16,136 nucleotides of DNA from JACPHB01 sp964553885. Lineage in GTDB: Bacteria; Patescibacteriota; Minisyncoccia; UBA10092. A program made the translations under genes and the position numbers. Position 1 is the stretch's first letter, and every line of letters begins with the position of its first letter. Below are positions 7,508-13,224 of the stretch, piece by piece. The stretch is from assembly GCA_964553885.1 (NCBI GenBank), contig CAZKLP010000014.1, forward strand, positions 1 through 16,136. Reading direction: 5' to 3'. Below the pieces are notes generated by a model, which saw only the letters and a program-made list of their open reading frames with translations, searched no databases and was not told where the DNA came from.

Positions 7508-8673
7508 TATTCGTTGATTAAGGACATTAAAGCGTTGGTCTTTATAAGTTTAATTTCTTTGTCGCCGCGTTTTTTAATTTCAATACTGTTATGCGCCAAT
7601 GTTTTTTCACTTATTACAATTCTATTTGGAATGCCTATGAGATCGGAATCGGCAAATTTCTCGCCGGGCGACTTGTCATCGCGGTCATCGTATAACGCCT
7701 CAATTTTTTTAACAAGCAATTTTTCATATAATTTTTCCACCGCTTTTTTAACCGTAATTTTCTTTTCTTTTCCCAAAAGTTCTATCAAATGAACTTTAAA
7801 AGGGGCCACCTCTTTTGGCCAGATAATACCATTTTTATCATTATGCGCTTCAACGATTGCCGCCATTAATCTGTCCAAACCTATGCCATAGGAACCCATA
7901 ATGACGAGTTCTTTCGCGCCGTTTTTATTTGTAAAGTAAATATTAAAAGGTTTTGAATATTTTATTCCGAGCTTGAAGGTGTGACCAAGTTCTATGGCTC
8001 GCTTACCATTTAATTTATCTTCGCCGATATCAGCCGGCATCATAAATTCATGCGACTCGTCGCCCCCCATAATTCCTGAATCGGCTTTAACCGGCGCCGC
8101 TTTTATATTTAACCGCTTAAAGATTTTTTGATAAGCGCCGGAAACTTTTTTATATGTCTTATCAAGTTCTACTGTGCTTTTATCAAAAGAATAAGCATCC
8201 TGCATGACGAATTCTCGAAGCCGAAGAAGGCCGCCGCGTGGCCGAGCTTCATTTCGGAGTTTTATCTGAAATTGATTTAAAAGCAATGGCAGGTCATCAT
8301 ATTTTTGGATATATCGGGAAGCGATTTCGGCCATTGATTCTTCGTGGGTCATTGAAAGCACTAAATCCTGCCCGCCCTGAGATTTTAGCCGCCATAATTC
8401 TTTTCCAATCTCATGATATCGGCCGGTTTTTTTCCAGATTTCAGCCGGATGAATCACCGGCATTATCATTTCCTGGGCGCCGATTTTACCAAGTTCTTCG
8501 CGGATAACTTGTTCTATTTTCTTTAAAACCATAAACCCCAGAGGTAAAAAACTAAAAAGTCCGGACGATAATTGCTTTACGAATCCCCCGCGAGATAAAT
8601 AAATGTGGCTTATTGCTTCGGCGTCTTTCGGCGCTTCCTTTAACGTTTTCCCAAAAAGTTGTGATTGACGCAT
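7507..8673 (-). CDS. proS: Proline--tRNA ligase, short form without editing domain
   Basis: Class II prolyl-tRNA synthetase. Motif 1 lies near the LPLG/GAQEMIMP region (43-72), the THE/E loop at 109-112, motif 2 as RNEARPR (140-146), then GGDESHEF (203-210), and motif 3 as GSYGIGLDR (260-268). The anticodon-binding domain follows (about 290-380). Bacterial-type ProRS normally carries a roughly 180-residue INS editing domain between the SHEF segment and the ELGHxFxLGTKYS segment; here only about a dozen residues join them (216-227). The total of 388 aa compares with about 570 for the full bacterial form. The family Cys in GCYGIG is Ser261. Misactivated alanine would have to be cleared by a separate protein such as ProXp-ala, not seen in this window. 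It is the first gene of the mreBCD-mrdA series, with a candidate promoter at 8706-8733. Confidence 0.95.
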   Translation of the reverse strand: MRQSQLFGKTLKEAPKDAEAISHIYLSRGGFVKQLSSGLFSFLPLGFMVLKKIEQVIREELGKIGAQEMIMPVIHPAEIWKKTGRYHEIGKELWRLKSQGGQDLVLSMTHEESMAEIASRYIQKYDDLPLLLNQFQIKLRNEARPRGGLLRLREFVMQDAYSFDKSTVELDKTYKKVSGAYQKIFKRLNIKAAPVKADSGIMGGDESHEFMMPADIGEDKLNGKRAIELGHTFKLGIKYSKPFNIYFTNKNGAKELVIMGSYGIGLDRLMAAIVEAHNDKNGIIWPKEVAPFKVHLIELLGKEKKITVKKAVEKLYEKLLVKKIEALYDDRDDKSPGEKFADSDLIGIPNRIVISEKTLAHNSIEIKKRGDKEIKLIKTNALMSLINE

Positions 8674-8705
8674 AAATTTTGTTTTTATTTAAATTAAGCA
8701 CTTGT

Positions 8706-8733
8706 ATTCTACAATAAATCTCACCATTTTCAA
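8706..8733 (-). promoter_or_regulatory. Candidate sigma-70-type promoter for the proS-mreBCD-mrdA operon
   Basis: On the minus strand, TTGAAA (8728-8733) and TAGAAT (8706-8711) are 16 nt apart. A TG pair directly precedes the -10 box. Predicted initiation near 8700 leaves a leader of roughly 25 nt before the proS ATG. Its -35 box is only 3 nt from the -35 box of the opposite promoter. Confidence 0.55.
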
Positions 8734-8736
8734 ACC

Positions 8737-8765
8737 TTGACAATAATAAATAATTATGATATAAT
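8737..8765 (+). promoter_or_regulatory. Perfect-consensus sigma-70 promoter
   Basis: TTGACA (8737-8742), a 17-nt spacer and TATAAT (8760-8765) match the housekeeping sigma consensus at every position. Transcription would begin near 8772. The next clear protein start is about 450 nt away, but the foldable segment begins within 25 nt, so the promoter appears to serve an RNA. Confidence 0.8.
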
Positions 8766-8771
8766 GAAACT

Positions 8772-8890
8772 AAAAATAAATTCCTATTCTGGTGAACAGG
8801 TCGCTTCACGAGCTGCCCGGGACCGTTCAAGCTCGTCATGGGATGGGGGCACATGCTGGAGAGGCATGGCAACCATTTCGAGTTTTAATA
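8772..8890 (+). ncRNA. Candidate structured small RNA of unknown family
   Basis: Starting just after a perfect promoter, this roughly 115-nt segment is far more GC-rich than its surroundings. Hairpin 1 pairs TGAAC(a)GGTC (8793-8802) with GACCGTTCA (8821-8829). Hairpin 2 is a long imperfect stem: AAGCTCG (8829-8835) with CGAGTTT (8879-8885), ATGG (8838-8841) with CCAT (8873-8876), and GC-a-CATGC (8849-8856) with GCATGGC (8864-8870), closed by a 7-nt loop. Hairpin 2 runs into a T-rich tract. The loop of hairpin 1 (ACGAGCT, 8808-8814) is an exact complement of AGCTCGT (8830-8836), an alternative pairing. SRP RNA (no GGAAG...AGCAGCC core), tmRNA, RNase P RNA and the riboswitch signatures I know do not fit. 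It could be a trans-acting RNA or an attenuator for the gene at 9223. Confidence 0.5.
8829..8889 (+). terminator. Terminator-like hairpin at the end of the candidate RNA
   Basis: The basal stem AAGCTCG/CGAGTTT is stacked on ATGG/CCAT across a 2x2 mismatch. The 3' arm leads directly into TTTTAA and a further T-rich stretch to about 8910. Large internal loops make it atypical for a simple intrinsic terminator. Confidence 0.4.
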
Positions 8891-8940
8891 CTGTTTATTT
8901 TTAATCTTAATCCTTAAAATAATTTTTTAACTTTTTTCTG

Positions 8941-8974
8941 AACGCAAAAATATCCTATAGGTAAATTTTGCGTT
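8941..8974 (+). repeat. 34-bp palindromic repeat, copy 1
   Basis: AACGCA (8941-8946), 7 nt, CCTATAGG (8954-8961), 7 nt, TGCGTT (8969-8974). Both arms and the self-complementary centre are perfect. The base pair before the core gives ATCCTATAGG read forwards, the same polarity as copies 2 and 3. Confidence 0.9.
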
Positions 8975-9034
8975 TAATAAATTTACATCTAATAAATTTT
9001 TATTTTTTATTTTAATTTTTTAACTTCCTTCTTA

Positions 9035-9068
9035 AACGCATTTTCATCCTATAAGAAGATTATGCGTT
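9035..9068 (+). repeat. 34-bp palindromic repeat, copy 2
   Basis: AACGCA (9035-9040), 7 nt, CCTATAAG (9048-9055), 7 nt, TGCGTT (9063-9068). Outer arms are perfect; the centre has one change (G to A). It begins 94 nt after copy 1, and about 20 nt upstream of it are also shared with copy 1. Confidence 0.88.
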
Positions 9069-9133
9069 CAGCAAGCTGTTCACAAAAAATAAATTGAATA
9101 TTCTTTTTGGTTTCTATTTAGTTTCTATGATTG

Positions 9134-9167
9134 AATGCATTTTTATCCTATAGGAATGATTTGCGTA
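9134..9167 (+). repeat. 34-bp palindromic repeat, copy 3
   Basis: AATGCA (9134-9139), 7 nt, CCTATAGG (9147-9154), 7 nt, TGCGTA (9162-9167). The centre is perfect and each outer arm has one change. It begins 99 nt after copy 2 and ends 55 nt before the start codon of the Cas2-like gene. Its right arm overlaps a possible -35 box. Confidence 0.85.
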
Positions 9168-9189
9168 CAAAGAAAATTTCACATATAGT
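9161..9189 (+). promoter_or_regulatory. Possible promoter of the Cas2-like gene, overlapping repeat copy 3
   Basis: TTGCGT (9161-9166) and TATAGT (9184-9189) are separated by 17 nt. The -35 box lies within the right arm of palindrome copy 3, so a protein bound to the palindrome would block it. An alternative -10 (TATAAA, 9213-9218) would give a leaderless transcript. No Shine-Dalgarno precedes the ATG. Confidence 0.35.
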
Positions 9190-9222
9190 AATATCGATAT
9201 AGCAAAATTACATATAAATATC

Positions 9223-9804
9223 ATGAAATATAAATCAATTCATAAAAAATCGCTTACGGCTGATATTTTACTCATTGCCACCGCCGGTCCAATAATTCTA
9301 AGTTCTCTATTTTTGCCAAACGCGCCTAAAATGCTAAAACCCTTGCTTAAATTGCATAGAAATTGGAATAAAATAAAGCGACAGCGAATTTATGAGGCTA
9401 TTGGACGTCTTAATAAAAAAAGATTGATTGAATTGGAGCAAAAAGATGATAATTTGTATCTCAAAATTACCGAAAACGGCAAAAAATTAATAAAGAATTT
9501 TGACTATGATAACATTGAATTACCCACTCACAAAAGATGGGACAAAAAATGGCGGATGGTAATTTTTGATGTTCCGGAAAAGAAAAATAAAGAACGCCGC
9601 TCTCTTTCTGATAAATTAAAAGATCTGGGTTTTTATCCCCTACAAGAAAGCGTTTTTATTTACCCTTACGACTGTCGAGGTGAAATAGATTTTATTTGCA
9701 GTTTCTTGTCTATAGATAATTATGTGAATTATTGTACCCTTGAAGCTTTGGATAAAAAAGAGGGCGATTTAAGAAAGTTCTTTGATTTGTCTCTTAAACC
9801 ATAA
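9223..9804 (+). CDS. Winged-helix (PaaX-like) protein with Cas2-like C-terminal domain
   Basis: A 193-aa protein in two parts. Residues 1-105 hold a hydrophobic N-terminal helix pair (about 12-45) and a winged-helix-like segment (about 51-92: RIYEAIGRLNKKRLIELE, then a wing with YLKITENGKKLI). Residues about 108-180 form a Cas2-like ferredoxin fold: strand RMVIFDVPE with D116 where Cas2 has its metal-binding Asp, a basic helix NKERRSLSDKL, then LGFYPLQESVFIYP (135-148), the usual Cas2 GxxxxQxSVF pattern. The C-terminal domain of PaaX-type repressors is related to Cas2, which suits a DNA-binding regulator. No cas1, cas effector or canonical CRISPR array is near. Three 34-bp palindromes lie upstream and a fourth begins at the last base of its stop codon, so those repeats are its likely targets. 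Whether it regulates or cuts DNA cannot be told from sequence alone. Confidence 0.78.
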   Translation: MKYKSIHKKSLTADILLIATAGPIILSSLFLPNAPKMLKPLLKLHRNWNKIKRQRIYEAIGRLNKKRLIELEQKDDNLYLKITENGKKLIKNFDYDNIELPTHKRWDKKWRMVIFDVPEKKNKERRSLSDKLKDLGFYPLQESVFIYPYDCRGEIDFICSFLSIDNYVNYCTLEALDKKEGDLRKFFDLSLKP

Positions 9805-9837
9805 ACGCATATATTGCCTATAGGATACTAATGCGTT
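9804..9837 (-). repeat. 34-bp palindromic repeat, copy 4 (inverted)
   Basis: AACGCA (9804-9809), 7 nt, CCTATAGG (9817-9824), 7 nt, TGCGTT (9832-9837). The outer pairing extends to 9 bp (TAAACGCAT/ATGCGTTTA, 9802-9839). Its internal spacers match copies 2 and 3 better when read on the minus strand (ATCCTATAGG polarity). It fills the 40-nt gap between the convergent Cas2-like gene and rseP, and with the following AATTTTT it could also act as a terminator for the plus strand. Confidence 0.88.
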
Positions 9838-9844
9838 TAAATTT

Positions 9845-10897
9845 TTACAAAAGTTTTAGGATGTCTCGGTAGGTTATTAATGCGACGAGAGTAAGGAGTA
9901 AAACGATGCCGACTGAATGAATAGCGTTTTCAATCTTAGGATTGACCTTGCTTCCCTTAATTTTTTCTATGCCTAAAAATAACAGCCGGCCGCCGTCTAG
10001 AGCCGGGAAAGGAATTAAATTTAAGACCGCAAGATTAAGTGAAATTAAAGCCACTAATTGAAGAAGATAAACAAAACCGAGATTAATCGCTTGACCGGCT
10101 AATACCGCGATTCCTACCGGACCGGCGATTTCTTTTGGTATTGCTCCAGCTATTAAAAGATTTTTAATTAATTCGACAAACCCTTTTATTATTTCCCCAG
10201 TTATAATAAACGCGGATTGTATTCCCAGCCAGACGCTTTTATACCACGGATAAGAAATCAGTCCTGTTTTAGCAAGGGCTATGCCCAAGGCCCCCTCTCC
10301 TTCCGGCGGATTTATTCTGGGAATGGTTTTAATTTCTAAATTTTCCTCCTCTCTTTTAATTTTTAAATTTATTTCCTTGCCTTTATTTTTATTAATAAAG
10401 TCCTGAAGAATTGAAATTTCAGAAAAACCTTCAATGGAATCGCCGAGTTTTAAATTTGCTTCTTCCGCCGGCGACCCATGGTTTACGGCGACAATTTGAA
10501 TTTGAATATTTTTAGCGACGGACTCATTTTCTTTATCTAACATTTGTGGCAAACCGATATAAAACCCGACAATTAAAAGCAGGGCGCCGAGCGCGAAATT
10601 CATCATAACGCCGGCCGCGATGATTAAACTCCTGATGATTGCCGGCTTGGAAGAAAAACTTTCCGGATTATTAGTCTCGCCGCCATCTTCACCAAGTATC
10701 TTAACGAATCCGCCAAGCGGCAATAAATTGATGGAGTAAAGAGTTTTATTAACTTCCCAGCTAAAAATTCTCGGCGGAAAACCAAAACCGAATTCTTCCA
10801 CCGTTAAGCCGCTTTTTTTAGCGACAATAAAGTGGCCAAATTCGTGGGCTAAAACTAAAACTCCTAAAATTAAAATAAACACGAGTAAAGTAATCAT
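9845..10897 (-). CDS. rseP: RIP metalloprotease (RseP/site-2 protease family)
   Basis: Intramembrane zinc protease of the M50B family. The zinc motif HEFGH (18-22) sits in the first membrane segment (about 2-24). A second hydrophobic segment (about 88-115) precedes a single PDZ domain (about 125-195, with SPAEEANLKLGD). Membrane helices follow (about 262-296 and 327-345), and the third zinc ligand lies in FPALDGGRLLF (298-308, D301). At 350 aa with one PDZ it resembles Gram-positive and CPR forms rather than the two-PDZ E. coli RseP. The substrate is unknown; no sigma or anti-sigma gene is nearby. The start overlaps the frr stop as ATGA, and an AGAGGAG-like Shine-Dalgarno lies about 11 nt upstream inside frr. 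It is the last gene of the murA operon. Confidence 0.94.
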   Translation of the reverse strand: MITLLVFILILGVLVLAHEFGHFIVAKKSGLTVEEFGFGFPPRIFSWEVNKTLYSINLLPLGGFVKILGEDGGETNNPESFSSKPAIIRSLIIAAGVMMNFALGALLLIVGFYIGLPQMLDKENESVAKNIQIQIVAVNHGSPAEEANLKLGDSIEGFSEISILQDFINKNKGKEINLKIKREEENLEIKTIPRINPPEGEGALGIALAKTGLISYPWYKSVWLGIQSAFIITGEIIKGFVELIKNLLIAGAIPKEIAGPVGIAVLAGQAINLGFVYLLQLVALISLNLAVLNLIPFPALDGGRLLFLGIEKIKGSKVNPKIENAIHSVGIVLLLTLVALITYRDILKLL

Positions 10898-11445
10898 TTG
10901 CCTATAATCTCCTCTTCTTTAAGTTTTAATAAGTTTTCCAAATTTTTATAGGTTAAGTCAATTAATTTTTTAATTTCTTCTTTTATTTTAAATTTTTCAT
11001 CCTCGGTAATTTTTTTAGCGTCAAAAGACTCGTTTAACTCTTTAATTATTTTATCTCTGTCACCGCGATATTTAATTTTAGTTTCTTCCAGTTTAGAACC
11101 AAGAACTTTTAGCATCTCGAGCCTTCTTTCTTCGGTTAAAGGCGGAATGCTTATTCTGATTAAATTTTTGTCAACGATGGGATTTAAGTTTAAATTAGAA
11201 GCCAAAATAGCTTTTTCCAAACTGGACAAATTATTTTTATCCCAGGGCTCAATGATTAAAATTCTTGGCTCCAGAGCGGAAATGGAAGCCAGTTGTTTTA
11301 TTGGAATTTTTGAACCGTAACAATCAACCAAAATATTTTCAACAAGCGCCGGAGTGGCGCGTCCAACATGCAGAGAGGTAAGTTCAATCTTAAAAGATTC
11401 TTCTATGATTTTAAGATTATCTTTAAATTTTCCTAATATATCCAT
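10894..11445 (-). CDS. frr: Ribosome recycling factor
   Basis: Splits post-termination ribosomes together with EF-G. The 183-aa length matches the family (about 185). The long helical domain I is evident at both ends, and the conserved stretches LHVGRATPALVENI (24-37), PWDKNNLSSLEKAI and IPPLTEERRLEM (148-region of the central helix) are present. It stops in TGA, overlapping the rseP start by 4 nt. A 35-nt AT-rich gap separates it from the holB-like gene, with no Shine-Dalgarno. Its usual neighbours (rpsB, tsf, pyrH) are absent; the frr-rseP pairing is common in bacteria. Confidence 0.96.
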   Translation of the reverse strand: MDILGKFKDNLKIIEESFKIELTSLHVGRATPALVENILVDCYGSKIPIKQLASISALEPRILIIEPWDKNNLSSLEKAILASNLNLNPIVDKNLIRISIPPLTEERRLEMLKVLGSKLEETKIKYRGDRDKIIKELNESFDAKKITEDEKFKIKEEIKKLIDLTYKNLENLLKLKEEEIIGK

Positions 11446-11480
11446 AAAAATAAAATGAAATTTTAGTTGTTTGTTATTAA

Positions 11481-12200
11481 TTATAAGTTAATTACCAATT
11501 CATCGTAAGCGAACTTGGGATTGATATTTGTTTCATTTAACTTAAAATAAATATCTTGGCTTTTTTTTAATAAATTATTTAATTTATTAGTCGGATTAAT
11601 TAAAAATTCGGTTCGCAAGTACCAAAGCCATAGCTTAAAAATTTCAATTGCCGGATAATTGTTAAATTTTAGAACAGCGCAGTACTGATCTTTTAAGTCG
11701 CCCGCGAGAATTTCACTGAAAGTTTCTTTAATTTTATTATCTATAGTCGGCGGAACATTGTCTTGATGCCAAAACGGCAATTTTACGCCGCGAGAAGCAA
11801 TGGTTTCGGGAATTGAGTCGATTGTTTTAGCATTTAATATGATAATAGCGTGTTTTGGCACTTCTTCAAAAATTTTAAGCAAGGCGCTCTGCGCGTGAGT
11901 ATTTAATTTTTCAATCGCATCTATCACCGCTATTTTATATTTTCCCCAGTAAGGGCTTAAAATCATGAATTTTTTAAGTTGCCTTATGGAATTTATAGAC
12001 CGCTCTTCGTCGGCGTCGGCTGAAATTAAAATCAAATCCGGATTAAAATTAAAATCGGAATTAAGGATTTTATTAGCAAATTTTAAAGCAACTGCTTTTT
12101 TAGCCGAATGGTCGGGACCATAAAAAATATAAGCGTGAGATAAATAGTCGCTCTCTATACACTTATTTAGATAATCGATAGTTTTCTGATAATCATTCAT
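11481..12200 (-). CDS. holB: DNA polymerase III delta'-like clamp-loader subunit (short)
   Basis: AAA+ family protein of the clamp loader. Recognisable parts are the N-terminal SHAYIFYGP (21-29), the sensor/Walker B region IAVIDAIEKLNTHAQSALLKIFEE (90-113), and IPETIASRGVKLPF (130-143), which corresponds to the TIxSRC segment used to bind a neighbouring subunit's nucleotide. The P-loop is degenerate (GPDHSAKKA, 28-36, in place of GxxGxGKT), the SRC cysteine is Gly138, and no zinc-binding cysteines are seen. A non-hydrolysing delta' role fits this. At 239 aa it lacks much of the C-terminal collar domain of the usual roughly 330-aa protein. It begins 10 nt after the second mreB. Confidence 0.83.
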   Translation of the reverse strand: MNDYQKTIDYLNKCIESDYLSHAYIFYGPDHSAKKAVALKFANKILNSDFNFNPDLILISADADEERSINSIRQLKKFMILSPYWGKYKIAVIDAIEKLNTHAQSALLKIFEEVPKHAIIILNAKTIDSIPETIASRGVKLPFWHQDNVPPTIDNKIKETFSEILAGDLKDQYCAVLKFNNYPAIEIFKLWLWYLRTEFLINPTNKLNNLLKKSQDIYFKLNETNINPKFAYDELVINL

Positions 12201-12210
12201 AAATTAGGAA

Positions 12211-13224
12211 TTATCTTCTGGCCATTATGCTTCTCTTATAAAATTCCAAGTTTTCTAAAACTAAACCCGCACCTTTGGCGACGCAAAATAATGATTCTTC
12301 GGCAATATACGCCGGAACACCGGTAGCTTTTACTATCAATTCGTCAAAATTTCTAAGAAGCGCCGTTCCGCCGGATAAAATTATTCCTTTGTCCATTATA
12401 TCAGACGATAACTCCGGCGGAGTTTGAGCCAAAACCAGTTTAACGGCCTGAACAATTTCTTTAAGGCGCTCGGAAATAGCTTCAACGATTTCATTGGTGC
12501 CGATATTAATACTCCGCGGCAAACCGGTTATTATGTCTCTACCCCTGACGCCTAGGAAAAGTTCGTCTTTTATCGGCAAAGCCGAACCAATCTCAATTTT
12601 TATCCTTTCCGCGGTTCTTTCACCGATAGCTAAATTATGGCGGCGTTTTAAATAATCAATAATCGCTTGATCCAATTTATTGCCGCCGACCCTTCTTGAG
12701 TGAGAAGTCACAATACCGCCTAAAGAAATAACCGCTACTTCGGTAGTGCCGCCGCCAACGCTCATAATTAAATTTCCGGAAGCAGAATTAATCGGAATAT
12801 TGGCTCCTATGGCGGCTAAAACAGGTTCTTTAACAATATAAGCAGCTCTGGCGCCGGCATTGACGGCCGCGTCAATAACGGCTCTTCTTTCGGTTGAACT
12901 CGAACCTGATGGTACGGTTACCAAAACTTCCGGTTTTATCAGTTGAAACCTGCCCAGACTTTTTTGGATAAAATATCTAAGCATGGCTTCCGTAATTTTA
13001 TAATCGGCAATAACGCCATCGCGCATCGGTTTTTTAGCGATTATATTTTCCGGAGTGCGCCCGATCATTGTTTGAGCTTCTATGCCAATGGCCAAAACAG
13101 CGTTATTGTCAGGAGAAATAGCCACTACGGTAGGCTCATTTAAAGTAATCCCACGACCGGGAATAAACACAAGTGTGTTGACGGTGCCAAGATCAATTCC
13201 AATTTTTTTAGTAAATAAATTCAT
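12211..13224 (-). CDS. Second MreB/Mbl-like actin paralogue, altered phosphate-2 loop
   Basis: A 337-aa MreB-family protein that is clearly a paralogue of the copy at 6473-7507. It keeps the phosphate-1 loop GIDLGTVNTLVF (9-20), VKEP with the second glutamate (131-134) and the C-terminal GGTALLRNF. The phosphate-2 loop reads MSVGGGTTEVAV (154-165): the acidic residue that is D162 in the first copy and nearly invariant in MreB is Ser155. That residue helps position the nucleotide-bound metal in actin-fold ATPases, so this copy may bind but poorly hydrolyse ATP. It sits directly after murA with an ATGA overlap; mbl is also found in the murA neighbourhood in some Firmicutes. Expression is likely coupled to murA. 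Confidence 0.95.
   Translation of the reverse strand: MNLFTKKIGIDLGTVNTLVFIPGRGITLNEPTVVAISPDNNAVLAIGIEAQTMIGRTPENIIAKKPMRDGVIADYKITEAMLRYFIQKSLGRFQLIKPEVLVTVPSGSSSTERRAVIDAAVNAGARAAYIVKEPVLAAIGANIPINSASGNLIMSVGGGTTEVAVISLGGIVTSHSRRVGGNKLDQAIIDYLKRRHNLAIGERTAERIKIEIGSALPIKDELFLGVRGRDIITGLPRSINIGTNEIVEAISERLKEIVQAVKLVLAQTPPELSSDIMDKGIILSGGTALLRNFDELIVKATGVPAYIAEESLFCVAKGAGLVLENLEFYKRSIMARR

Larger units (their letters stand above)
8674..9222. other. Gene-free regulatory and repeat region between proS and the Cas2-like gene
   Basis: This 549-nt stretch has no convincing protein gene. It holds, in order, a leftward promoter for proS, a rightward consensus promoter, a GC-rich foldable segment ending in a T-rich tract, three 34-bp palindromes set in very AT-rich DNA, and the 5' region of the gene at 9223. 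Flanking sequence before the first two palindromes is also shared (8921-8940 against 9014-9034), so a unit of about 94 bp seems to have been duplicated. Confidence 0.7.

Noticed and set aside
8793..8836. H-type pseudoknot
   Set aside because: Both stems are good, but there is no linker between the 3' strand of stem 1 and stem 2 and the first loop is too short to span both helices, so they are better seen as alternatives.
8552..8872. 106-aa minus-strand open frame
   Set aside because: It overlaps proS in another frame, has no family resemblance, and crosses the strong opposite-strand promoter and the RNA.
8791..8882. SRP (4.5S) RNA
   Set aside because: Size is about right, but the conserved domain IV core with GGAAG-type loop and AGCAGCC is absent and the ends do not pair with each other.
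8847..8882. HDV-like ribozyme
   Set aside because: The stretch around GGGCA-CATGC-loop-GCATG-GC-AA resembles the J1/4, P4 and J4/2 part of HDV ribozymes, but I found no matching P1 and no P2 strand in the required position; the 3' arm pairs with a local strand as a plain hairpin.
8941..9167. CRISPR array next to a Cas2 gene
   Set aside because: Only three units, long intervals of 60-65 nt, repeats that vary outside the palindromic blocks, partly duplicated intervals, a fourth inverted copy beyond the gene, and no cas1 or effector gene.
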